DNA of 12,451 bases from Megamonas sp. UBA1792 (GTDB taxonomy: Bacteria; Bacillota_C; Negativicutes; Selenomonadales; Selenomonadaceae), in NCBI GenBank assembly GCA_002315155.1, contig DCFY01000134.1, forward strand, positions 1,040 through 13,490. Direction: 5' to 3'. The notes beneath the pieces are model-generated. The model ran no database searches. It had not been told where the DNA came from and saw only the letters and a program-made list of their open reading frames with translations. Positions 1 to 6,019 of the stretch are shown here, in pieces; within the stretch, counting starts at the first letter, position 1, and each line of letters opens with the position of its first letter. The position numbers were made by a program, and so were the translations under genes.

Positions 1-531
1 CGTATTGAAAGCTATAAATTGCAGTATTATTCTTTACAGGGAGGTATTATTACAAGCAGGCAGGGCTTGCGGGTTGAAACTATACCTTTAATAAAAGCTG
101 CATCTGGTGGAGTTGTATTGCTGCCGGGTGGCCAGGGAACACGTGTGCTGGTAAACGAAGTGAACTTTCTTTCAGCAGTTACCCGTATGGCAGAAAATGC
201 AGCATACTGTTTGACTGTATGTACAGGATCAGCTGTCCTTGCAAAGACAGGTCTGCTGGATAGAAGAAAGGCAACCTCTAACAAGAATGCTTTTGCCTGG
301 GTGCAGGGACTTAATGAAAAGGTAGACTGGCAGCTGCATGCCAGATGGTCAATTGATGGAAAATATTATACATCATCCGGAGTGTCGGCGGGTATCGATA
401 TGGCACTTGGTTTTGTCAGTGATCGGTTTGGCAGGGAAAAAGCAAGCGCTATTGCTGTAAGTATTGAATATGTCTGGAATGATGATCAAAGCAATGATTT
501 GTTTGCGAAAACAGGCAATATAGATGTATGA
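1..531 (+). CDS. DJ-1/PfpI family protein, 5' end outside the window
   Basis: The reading frame is open from the first base, so this is the C-terminal 176 residues of a longer protein; the in-frame TTG at 19 is not a convincing start and has no ribosome binding site. The segment VLLPGG (about residues 39-44 of the fragment) and the nucleophile elbow TVCTGS with Cys at fragment residue 74 are the hallmarks of the DJ-1/PfpI class of the glutamine amidotransferase-like superfamily. The later GVSAGIDMALGFV and IEYVWNDD segments resemble the subgroup annotated as isonitrile hydratase-like or as the N-terminal domain of GATase1-type AraC regulators. The protein ends soon after the fold, without an AraC helix-turn-helix domain, so a stand-alone cytosolic DJ-1-like protein is likely. 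The substrate cannot be inferred. It is transcribed toward ogt but separated from it by a hairpin terminator. Confidence 0.85.
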   Translation, partial: RIESYKLQYYSLQGGIITSRQGLRVETIPLIKAASGGVVLLPGGQGTRVLVNEVNFLSAVTRMAENAAYCLTVCTGSAVLAKTGLLDRRKATSNKNAFAWVQGLNEKVDWQLHARWSIDGKYYTSSGVSAGIDMALGFVSDRFGREKASAIAVSIEYVWNDDQSNDLFAKTGNIDV

Positions 532-580
532 AAAGATGTGAAGCCAAGACTTTAGTAAAGTGAAAGGCAAATAAAAAAAC

Positions 581-633
581 AAAAAGCAGTATCTTTTATG
601 ATATAATCATTGTAAGAAAATACTGCTTTTTTT
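581..633 (+). terminator. Hairpin terminator after the DJ-1/PfpI gene
   Basis: A perfect 12-bp inverted repeat pairs 581-592 with 620-631, and a run of seven T follows at 627-633. The loop (593-619) can fold further (atgat at 598-602 with atcat at 606-610). The left arm is preceded by an A-rich stretch, so the element may also work in reverse. The loop contains TATAAT at 602-607, which could be the -10 box of ogt (start about 50 bases downstream), but no good -35 box is seen at the right distance. Confidence 0.7.
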
Positions 634-659
634 CATGCAGAAATGTAGAGGGTGAAACG

Positions 660-1142
660 ATGAAAGTAGAGAAAGAAATGGAACTTTATCAAATAATTAC
701 TACAAGATTCGGGGCGCTGACAATTGTTGCAACAGAGCAGGCAGTGACGCAGGTTTTATTTGGCAGTCGGCTATTGGATATGCATTCAGGAACAAATAAA
801 GTGCTTATGCAGGCAGCAAAAGAAATCGAGGAATACATGTCATGGGAGCGCCGGGTGTTTTCAGTTCCGATTGCATATCATGGGACGGTATTTCAGGATA
901 AGGTTTGGACAGCGTTGCGAGATATTCCCTATGGGGTGACATGTACTTACAAAGAATTGGCTGCAAGCATTTGTAATCCTAAAGCCAGTCGGGCTGTGGG
1001 AAACGCAAATAATAAGAACCCACTGCCAATTTTGATTCCCTGTCACCGTGTGATTGGTTCAGATGGCAGTCTTGTCGGTTATGCCGGTGGTATTGAACTG
1101 AAACAGAAACTTTTAAAACTAGAGGAAAATTATACGATATAA
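660..1142 (+). CDS. ogt: Methylated-DNA--protein-cysteine S-methyltransferase
   Basis: The 160-residue protein repairs O6-alkylguanine (and O4-alkylthymine) in DNA by moving the alkyl group irreversibly onto its own cysteine. The active-site motif IPCHRVIG is present with the acceptor Cys at 128. RAVGNANNKNP (111-121) matches the DNA-binding helix with its arginine finger (Arg111) and the conserved Asn, and YAGGIELKQKLLKLE (141-155) is the usual C-terminal end of the family. The N-terminal part (1-75) is the weakly conserved RNase-H-like subdomain. The length is normal for stand-alone Ogt; there is no Ada regulatory domain. The start at 660 has a GAGGG site at 648-652; an in-frame ATG at 678 has a weaker site. 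It stands alone, between a hairpin terminator upstream and the hairpin at 1194-1228 downstream. Confidence 0.95.
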   Translation: MKVEKEMELYQIITTRFGALTIVATEQAVTQVLFGSRLLDMHSGTNKVLMQAAKEIEEYMSWERRVFSVPIAYHGTVFQDKVWTALRDIPYGVTCTYKELAASICNPKASRAVGNANNKNPLPILIPCHRVIGSDGSLVGYAGGIELKQKLLKLEENYTI

Positions 1143-1163
1143 AGTCGCGATTTATTTGTCCGT

Positions 1164-1367
1164 TTATGCCGCGGGGCACAGCATAGCAAAAAACGCAACA
1201 GAGGGAAGATCATCTTTCCAATGTTGCGCTTTTTTTCGATTGTATGCTTTTGTGTTTGCCGATTTACGTGTGATAGGACTTAGGATATCCCAGGTGCTGC
1301 GTTTTTTGCAATCATACGCTTTTTTTGCTTTTTTTGAAAGCTTTTCATAAGAAATAAATTTTTCCAT
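1164..1367 (-). CDS. Small basic protein whose ORF contains a terminator before its stop codon (candidate ribosome-rescue factor)
   Basis: This 67-codon ORF has a well-placed ribosome binding site (GAGGAGA, 8 nt before the ATG at 1367-1365) and an AT-rich upstream region with TACAAT at 1405-1400, so it is likely a real gene. The product is very basic: 13 Lys and 3 Arg against 6 acidic residues. It has a lysine-rich N-terminal helix-like part (residues 9-23), the segment TWDILSPITRK (25-35) and YNRKKAQHW (42-50). No signal peptide or membrane segment is seen before residue 55. Codons 47-58 run through a terminator hairpin, and Phe59-Phe60 are encoded by the T-run itself. A transcript ending there has no stop codon, because the stop lies 21 nt further on. 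E. coli arfA and B. subtilis brfA have the same layout: their products rescue stalled ribosomes with RF2 and are kept low by tmRNA tagging. The protein sequence alone does not prove this role; the family is not firmly recognised. Confidence 0.7.
   Translation of the reverse strand: MEKFISYEKLSKKAKKAYDCKKRSTWDILSPITRKSANTKAYNRKKAQHWKDDLPSVAFFAMLCPAA
1194..1236. terminator. Bidirectional intrinsic terminator shared by ogt and the convergent small gene
   Basis: cgcaaca (1194-1200) pairs with tgttgcg (1222-1228), and inside it ggaaga (1204-1209) pairs with tctttcc (1213-1219) with one bulge, giving a long two-part stem. On the plus strand T7 follows at 1230-1236, ending ogt transcripts about 90 bases after the stop codon. 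On the minus strand six T follow at 1193-1188, inside the small ORF at 1164-1367 and upstream of its stop codon (1166-1164). Confidence 0.8.
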
Positions 1368-1447
1368 AGAAATTCTCCTCTGCTATATAATACAAATAAA
1401 TTGTACTATATGTTGCAGAAATAAGCTATTGCAAATTGCAATAAATA

Positions 1448-1651
1448 CTATTTTTCGATTTTTGTTACATCATATCCGGCATCATCTATTGCGGTGCGAA
1501 TTGAATCTTCAGCAGCAGCTCCCTCCACAACAGCGTAACCGCCTTCGAGATTGACTTCGTTGATTTTTGTAATGCCATTAAGTCCTTTAAGCGCTTCTTT
1601 CACATGAGCGACGCAGTGCGAACAGCTCATTCCTTCAATAAATATTTTCAT
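1448..1651 (-). CDS. copZ: Copper chaperone, HMA domain protein
   Basis: The 67-residue cytosolic protein carries Cu(I) to the CopA ATPase and to the CsoR sensor. It is a single heavy-metal-associated domain of beta-alpha-beta-beta-alpha-beta type, with the metal site GMSCSHC (Cys10 and Cys13) in the first loop and the normal length for CopZ/Atx1 proteins. The start at 1651 was chosen because AGGAGGA lies 7 nt upstream; a longer in-frame start at 1678 would precede that site and add nine non-family residues. It is the last gene of csoR-copA-copZ, 54 bases behind copA. No obvious terminator follows it, so read-through into the small minus-strand gene 80 bases downstream is possible. Confidence 0.93.
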   Translation of the reverse strand: MKIFIEGMSCSHCVAHVKEALKGLNGITKINEVNLEGGYAVVEGAAAEDSIRTAIDDAGYDVTKIEK

Positions 1652-1705
1652 ATAGTTTCCTCCTTTACTAGAGCCCATAAGAGCAAATTGATTGTTGATT
1701 TTAAA

Positions 1706-3943
1706 TTAGCTTTTAAAATGGAAGTTGCGCAGGCGCAGCGCATTAGCAAGAACCGATACTGAACTCAGGCTCATGGCAGCAGCAGCAATCATTGGATTCA
1801 GGAGGGGACCGTCAAAGAAATGGAGCACTCCCATGGCGACCGGGATACCAAGAATGTTGTAGCCAAATGCCCAACCAAGATTTTCCCGAATGTTTCGCAT
1901 TGTCGCGTGGCTGAGTTCAATGGCTTTTGCCACATCACGCAGATCACTGTGCATGAGGACAATATCGGCACTTTCAATAGCGACGTCTGTGCCTGTTCCA
2001 ATGGCGATACCAACGTCTGCTCGCGTAAGGGCAGGTGCATCGTTAATGCCATCTCCGACCATAGCAACCGTACGGCCACGGGTCTGTAAAAGTTGAATTT
2101 CTTTGGCTTTATCAGCAGGTGTGACTTCTGCGCGGATATGGTTGATGCCAAGCTTGCGGCCGATTGCAGCGGCGGTGTGGCTGTTGTCACCGGTGAGCAT
2201 GATGATGTCAATGTTCATAGCAAAAAGCTGACCAATTGCTTCCTTGCTTTCAGGTTTGATCGTATCAGCAAGGGCAATAATGCCTTTACAGGTAGAACCA
2301 AGTCCGACAAAAACCGGTGTCTTTGCATCAGCAGCAAACGCATCTGCCTGTTTTTGCAGTTCCTTACTGATTGATACATTTTGTTCCAGCAGCCAAGAGC
2401 TCTTTCCTACACGCAGCGTCTGGTTGTTCAGTATTGCCTCGATGCCTTCACCCGGGATTGCCTGAAAAGCGGCCAGTGTATGGAGGTGCAGGCTGTGATC
2501 AACAGCATACTGTACGATTGCCTGACCAAGAGGGTGTTCCGAACCCTTCTCTGCCGAGGCAGCTAGTGAGAGAAGGGTATCATCAAGGATACCTTCTGTA
2601 ATAATGTCAGTGATGGAGGGGGCGCCCGTTGTCAGCGTGCCGGTTTTATCAAGTACGATTGTATCGATATGGTGTGCAGTTTCAAGGGCTTCGCCGCCTT
2701 TAATAAGGATACCATATTCAGCACCTTTGCCGGTAGCAACCATAATCGCTGTCGGTGTTGCGAGACCTAGGGCGCAAGGGCAGGCGATGACAAGCACAGA
2801 GATGAAGATCGTGAGCACGAAGACCGTAGAGGCTCCGGTAAAAGCCCAATAGGCGGCGGCAAGAATGGCGAGTACAATAACGGTCGGAACGAAGTAAGCC
2901 GACACTGTATCGGCAAGCTGTGAAATTGGTGCTTTTGATTCCTGTGCATCTTCGACAAGCTTGACGATGCGAGCAAGTGCTGTATCTTTGCCAACTTTCG
3001 TTGCCCTGTATTTAAAAAATCCGGTTTTGTTTATAGATGCCCCATATACAAGATCACCGGGAGTTTTTTCTACAGGCATAGATTCACCTGTGAGCATGGA
3101 TTCATCAATGCTTGTGTGACCATCAAGGACCTCTCCATCGACGGATAAGGACTCTCCAGGTTTGATGATGACAATATTACCGGGAATAACATCCGCAGCA
3201 GATACTTCTTTTTCTGTACCATTTTCCAGGATATGAGCCGTCTTAGGTGCAAGATTTAAAAGTGTATGTATCGCATTTGAGGTTTTCTTTTTTGCAATGG
3301 CTTCAAGATATTTTCCCAGTGTAATCAGCGTAAGAATTGTGCCAGCAGATTCAAAGTAGAGTGACATTGTATAGCTTGTATCGCCGCCAGCAATTTGCAA
3401 AAGACCAAAAAGGCTATAGAGAACAGCTGCAAGTGTACTTACCGCGATAAGTGAATCCATATTCGGACTCAGCTGAAACAGGCTTCGCAAACCGATCGTA
3501 TAAAATTTATAGCCGATAAGCATAATCGGCAGAGTAAGGCCGAGCTGAATCATAGCAAAATTTAGTGGGTTTGTCTCGGGAACAAGTAGTGGTGGAAGAA
3601 AAACTGTACCAACCTGCATCGTTGCCATATGCCCCATAGAGATAACAAGAAGTGGCAGAAGAAAGATGAGCGATACGATCAGTCGGTTGCGAATCGTATG
3701 GAGCGTATTATCAGGTGACTGTTTTTTCAAATCTTCTTTGTGGATGACAGTATAGCCAGCCTTTATAATGATTGCCTCGATGGCGGCTTCGGTTGTGAGG
3801 TTTTCATCGAAGGATACATGCAGAATTTCTGTTGCGAGATTGACAGAGGCAACATCGATGCCGTCAAGACGTTTAACAAAGCGTTCAATTCGACGTGTAC
3901 AGGCGGCACACGTCATGCCGCCGATTTTAAATGATTTTGTCAT
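1706..3943 (-). CDS. copA: Cu(+)-exporting P1B-1-type ATPase
   Basis: The 745-residue inner-membrane pump exports Cu(I) using ATP. One N-terminal HMA domain carries GMTCAAC (Cys12, Cys15). Eight membrane helices are expected, about 88-108, 128-150, 160-182, 193-213, 348-370, 375-400, 685-707 and 714-735. Catalytic features are TGES (285-288, actuator domain), the membrane CPC motif (388-390), the phosphorylated Asp432 in DKTGT, the HP pair (470-471), TGDN (584-587) and GDGINDAP (630-637). The P1B-1 copper signatures YN (695-696) in helix 7 and MSLSS (724-728) in helix 8 are present, as is a Met/His-rich MGHM at 103-106. This set marks Cu(I) rather than Zn/Cd specificity. The gene has AAAGGAG just before the start, follows csoR by 23 bases and precedes copZ, so CsoR very likely controls it. 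No frameshift or missing key residue is seen. Confidence 0.97.
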   Translation of the reverse strand: MTKSFKIGGMTCAACTRRIERFVKRLDGIDVASVNLATEILHVSFDENLTTEAAIEAIIIKAGYTVIHKEDLKKQSPDNTLHTIRNRLIVSLIFLLPLLVISMGHMATMQVGTVFLPPLLVPETNPLNFAMIQLGLTLPIMLIGYKFYTIGLRSLFQLSPNMDSLIAVSTLAAVLYSLFGLLQIAGGDTSYTMSLYFESAGTILTLITLGKYLEAIAKKKTSNAIHTLLNLAPKTAHILENGTEKEVSAADVIPGNIVIIKPGESLSVDGEVLDGHTSIDESMLTGESMPVEKTPGDLVYGASINKTGFFKYRATKVGKDTALARIVKLVEDAQESKAPISQLADTVSAYFVPTVIVLAILAAAYWAFTGASTVFVLTIFISVLVIACPCALGLATPTAIMVATGKGAEYGILIKGGEALETAHHIDTIVLDKTGTLTTGAPSITDIITEGILDDTLLSLAASAEKGSEHPLGQAIVQYAVDHSLHLHTLAAFQAIPGEGIEAILNNQTLRVGKSSWLLEQNVSISKELQKQADAFAADAKTPVFVGLGSTCKGIIALADTIKPESKEAIGQLFAMNIDIIMLTGDNSHTAAAIGRKLGINHIRAEVTPADKAKEIQLLQTRGRTVAMVGDGINDAPALTRADVGIAIGTGTDVAIESADIVLMHSDLRDVAKAIELSHATMRNIRENLGWAFGYNILGIPVAMGVLHFFDGPLLNPMIAAAAMSLSSVSVLANALRLRNFHFKS

Positions 3944-3966
3944 AGGGTTCTCCTTTTCGGATATGC

Positions 3967-4233
3967 TTATTTTGTGATAAGTTTTTCCATTATACGGTTG
4001 AGTTCTTCAATTTTTTCGTCCGGATCGTTGTTTTGGCAGGCTTCTCTTACACAGTGACGCATATGGCCCTGCAGAATATGAAGTTCGGCTTTTTTTAGTA
4101 GAGATTGGGCAGCGAGAAGCTGATTAGCGATATCGATGCAGTAGCGATCGTCTTCAATCATTTTAATAATGCCATCGACCTGCCCACGGGATATTTTCAG
4201 TGCGCACAAAGCAGATTCACGTTCAGTTCTCAT
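3967..4233 (-). CDS. csoR: Copper-sensing transcriptional repressor, CsoR family
   Basis: The 88-residue all-helical DUF156-type repressor binds its operator when copper is scarce and releases it on Cu(I) binding. The Cu(I) ligand set Cys32 - His57 - Cys61 is intact with the spacing of known CsoR proteins (25 and 4 residues), which argues against nickel-sensing RcnR or formaldehyde-sensing FrmR. The motif RGQVDGIIKMIE (16-27) is the conserved helix 1 region. The start has AGGAGGA on the minus strand at 4244-4238. It is the first gene of the csoR-copA-copZ operon, and a matching near-palindrome stands directly in front of it, so it is probably autoregulated. A TTGACA/GATAAT promoter and a Fur-type box lie upstream. 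Confidence 0.93.
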   Translation of the reverse strand: MRTERESALCALKISRGQVDGIIKMIEDDRYCIDIANQLLAAQSLLKKAELHILQGHMRHCVREACQNNDPDEKIEELNRIMEKLITK

Positions 4234-4243
4234 CTTATCCTCC

Positions 4244-4262
4244 TATACCCTGTTGGGGTGTA
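4244..4262 (-). promoter_or_regulatory. Probable CsoR operator
   Basis: TATACCC-TGTTG-GGGTGTA is a 7-5-7 inverted repeat with a single mismatch pair. It fits the G/C-tract-in-A/T pattern (TACCC...GGGTA) of CsoR operators in Gram-positive bacteria. It lies about 7 to 25 bases downstream of the predicted transcription start of csoR, where a bound tetramer would block transcription, and it touches the ribosome binding site. Confidence 0.7.
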
Positions 4263-4265
4263 TTA

Positions 4266-4284
4266 CATGATAATAATTATCATG
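4266..4284. promoter_or_regulatory. Fur-type box over the -10 region of the csoR promoter
   Basis: CATGATAATAATTATCATG is a perfect 19-nt palindrome centred on 4275. It contains exactly the 7-1-7 Fur consensus TGATAATnATTATCA (4268-4282), which distinguishes it from the PerR (TTATAAT) and Zur (TCGTAAT) variants. With one mismatch pair the symmetry extends to 4261-4289. It overlaps the predicted -10 box of csoR, so a bound Fur-type protein would repress the copper operon; it also lies upstream of ispE on the other strand. No fur gene is in the window. Confidence 0.65.
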
Positions 4285-4304
4285 CAATACAGAAAAATTG
4301 TCAA
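4276..4304 (-). promoter_or_regulatory. Promoter of csoR-copA-copZ
   Basis: On the minus strand TTGACA (4304-4299) is a perfect -35 box, followed after 17 bases by GATAAT (4281-4276) as -10 box. The predicted start is near 4269, leaving a leader of about 35 bases that holds the CsoR-type operator and the ribosome binding site. Confidence 0.75.
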
Positions 4305-4425
4305 TAGACATAAGAAAAAAATAAAATTATTATTTAAAACCGTATTAGCACTTGATGTATAGGAAAAAAATTGATATCATTTGAGAATAAAGTTTCATAT
4401 TATACTAATGGATGTGTTAATCGTA

Positions 4426-5283
4426 ATGATAACAATAAATGCAAATGCAAAGATTAATTTGACTCTTGATATACTGGGGAAGCGTGCAGATGGTTATCAT
4501 GAGGTAGCGATGATCATGCAGTCTGTCGGACTTTTTGATACGCTGCGTTTTACGGAGACTTCCATGGGGATTGAGCTTACCATTAATGTACCAGGATTAC
4601 GGGCAGATAAGACGAATCTTGTCTGGAAAGCGGCACGGCTTATACTTGATACCTACCATATAAGTAAAGGCGTGCATATCGAACTCACGAAGCGTATACC
4701 GATTGCTGCGGGACTTGCCGGGGGCTCTGCGGATGCAGCAGCAGTGCTCAGAGGGCTTAATTCGCTTTTTTTATTGCAGCTTTCAGATGAGGTGCTGTGT
4801 GAGCTGGGAGCAAAGCTTGGATCGGACGTGCCATTTTGTATTATGGGAGGTACGATATTGGCTACCGGGCGGGGTGAGGTGCTGGAACGTTTACCGGATA
4901 TGCCGGTATGTGGTGTTGTGCTTGTGAAACCGGCGGTATCTGTATCAACGGCCTGGGCTTATAAAAACTATGATGCGAAAGGCACAGCGAATCATCCGGA
5001 TAATGAATCGCTGCAAAAATATCTTTCAGAAGGAAGTCTGCAAGGTATCAGCAAATTATTGTGTAATGTGCTTGAAAGTGTTACTATAGAAAAGTATGAA
5101 GAAATTTTGGATTATAAGAAGTATATGTGTCAATACGGGGCGATGGCAAGTTTGATGTCTGGCAGTGGACCGACGGTGTTTGGTTTAACTGAAACGGTGG
5201 AGGAAGCCATATGTATTGCCAATAAATTAAGAAGTGTCACGGATGCGAAAGTGTTCGCGACGCAAATAGTCTGCAGGAATTGA
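4426..5283 (+). CDS. ispE: 4-diphosphocytidyl-2-C-methyl-D-erythritol kinase
   Basis: The 285-residue cytosolic GHMP-family kinase phosphorylates CDP-methylerythritol at the 2-position, step 4 of the MEP pathway to isoprenoids, including undecaprenyl lipid carrier. Motifs are NAKINLTLDI with the catalytic Lys9, DGYHEV (22-27), the ATP-binding loop PIAAGLAGGSADAA (92-105), SDVPF with catalytic Asp134, and the C-terminal MSGSGPTVFGL. Length is normal. The start at 4426 gives the standard MITINANAKINLTL N-terminus, although the ribosome binding site (GGATG at 4410-4414) is weak. In-frame upstream starts (TTG 4381, ATG 4408) have no better site and would add residues not typical of the family. 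TATTAT/TATACT at 4398-4406 may be a -10 box, which would leave a very short leader. The next gene's ribosome binding site overlaps the ispE stop codon. Confidence 0.95.
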   Translation: MITINANAKINLTLDILGKRADGYHEVAMIMQSVGLFDTLRFTETSMGIELTINVPGLRADKTNLVWKAARLILDTYHISKGVHIELTKRIPIAAGLAGGSADAAAVLRGLNSLFLLQLSDEVLCELGAKLGSDVPFCIMGGTILATGRGEVLERLPDMPVCGVVLVKPAVSVSTAWAYKNYDAKGTANHPDNESLQKYLSEGSLQGISKLLCNVLESVTIEKYEEILDYKKYMCQYGAMASLMSGSGPTVFGLTETVEEAICIANKLRSVTDAKVFATQIVCRN

Positions 5284-5293
5284 GGGAATGGAC

Positions 5294-5995
5294 ATGGAGA
5301 ACAGATTAGCACCAATCAGATTAGATAGTTACCAGCCACTGCGCGAAGTCGTATGTGAAACTTTGCGGGAGGCAATTCGCAAAGGTGTGCTGAAGCCTGG
5401 GGAGCGTCTTATGGAAATACAGCTTGCTGAAGAGCTGGGTGTTAGCCGAACTCCGGTCCGCGAAGCCATTCGCAAGCTGGAGCTTGAAGGCTATGTCATT
5501 ATGATGCCGCGCCGTGGTACGTATGTGGCAAACCTTTCAATCCGTGATGTCAATGAAGTTTTTGAGATCCGTACATCGCTCGATTCATTAGCCAGCGGGC
5601 TTGCAGCAGAACGTATAACAGATGAAGAACTTGAGCGGTTACAGCGTTTGCTTGTTATGATTGGTGAATATATTGAAGAAAACAATATGGAAAAGATCGT
5701 TGAGACAGATACAGAATTTCATGACATATTGTATCAGGCAAGCCGCAATACGCGTCTTGTCGGAATTATTTTCAATCTGCGCGAGCAACTTACACGTTTT
5801 CGAGCAACTTCGATGGCCTATCCGGGCCGACTGAAGGAAACACTCGAAGAACACCGTCATCTTGTTGAAGCAATTGCGCAGGGAGATGCTCTTGAGGCAC
5901 AGCATGCGGCAGAAGAACATATGGAAAAATCGGAACAGACATTGCTTACAAGTATGGAAGTAATGAAAATGAAAAATGCGAAGAAAAAGAAATAG
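5294..5995 (+). CDS. GntR-family transcriptional regulator, FadR subfamily (FCD domain)
   Basis: The 233-residue protein has an N-terminal winged helix-turn-helix (about 12-82; RLMEIQLAEELGVSRTPVRE is the recognition region, PRRGTYV the wing) and an all-helical C-terminal FCD ligand-binding domain (about 85-215). Asp139, His143, His187 and His209 fit the D-x3-H...H...H metal/carboxylate site of FCD regulators. The C-terminus is lysine rich (ends with four Lys). GAGGGA at 5282-5287 abuts the ATG at 5288, so the second ATG at 5294 is the better start. The effector is unknown; FCD proteins usually sense organic acids or sugar acids. It lies 10 bases after ispE and 24 bases before glmU, an unusual place for this class and conserved, as far as I recall, in Negativicutes. 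It may control the surrounding genes, but no operator was identified. Confidence 0.92.
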   Translation: MENRLAPIRLDSYQPLREVVCETLREAIRKGVLKPGERLMEIQLAEELGVSRTPVREAIRKLELEGYVIMMPRRGTYVANLSIRDVNEVFEIRTSLDSLASGLAAERITDEELERLQRLLVMIGEYIEENNMEKIVETDTEFHDILYQASRNTRLVGIIFNLREQLTRFRATSMAYPGRLKETLEEHRHLVEAIAQGDALEAQHAAEEHMEKSEQTLLTSMEVMKMKNAKKKK

Positions 5996-6019
5996 TTTTA
6001 AAATGGGGGAGAAAGAAAT

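Noticed and set aside
19..21. TTG as start of the DJ-1/PfpI gene
   Set aside because: The frame is open to the window edge and there is no ribosome binding site; the N-terminal part of the fold is missing, so the gene begins outside.
1156..1350. Plus-strand ORF opposite the small basic gene
   Set aside because: It has no ribosome binding site. Its Phe-rich composition is the mirror of lysine codons on the minus strand, where a good ribosome binding site and start are seen.
1652..1678. Longer start for copZ at 1678
   Set aside because: The ribosome binding site lies downstream of that ATG, and the extra nine residues are not part of the HMA fold.
1798..2211. Overlapping long ORFs on both strands within copA
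   Set aside because: They lack ribosome binding sites and family motifs, while the copA frame carries every catalytic motif across the region.
4381..4425. Longer start for ispE (TTG 4381 or ATG 4408)
   Set aside because: No ribosome binding site precedes them, and likely -10 sequences lie inside this stretch. The family N-terminus begins at 4426.
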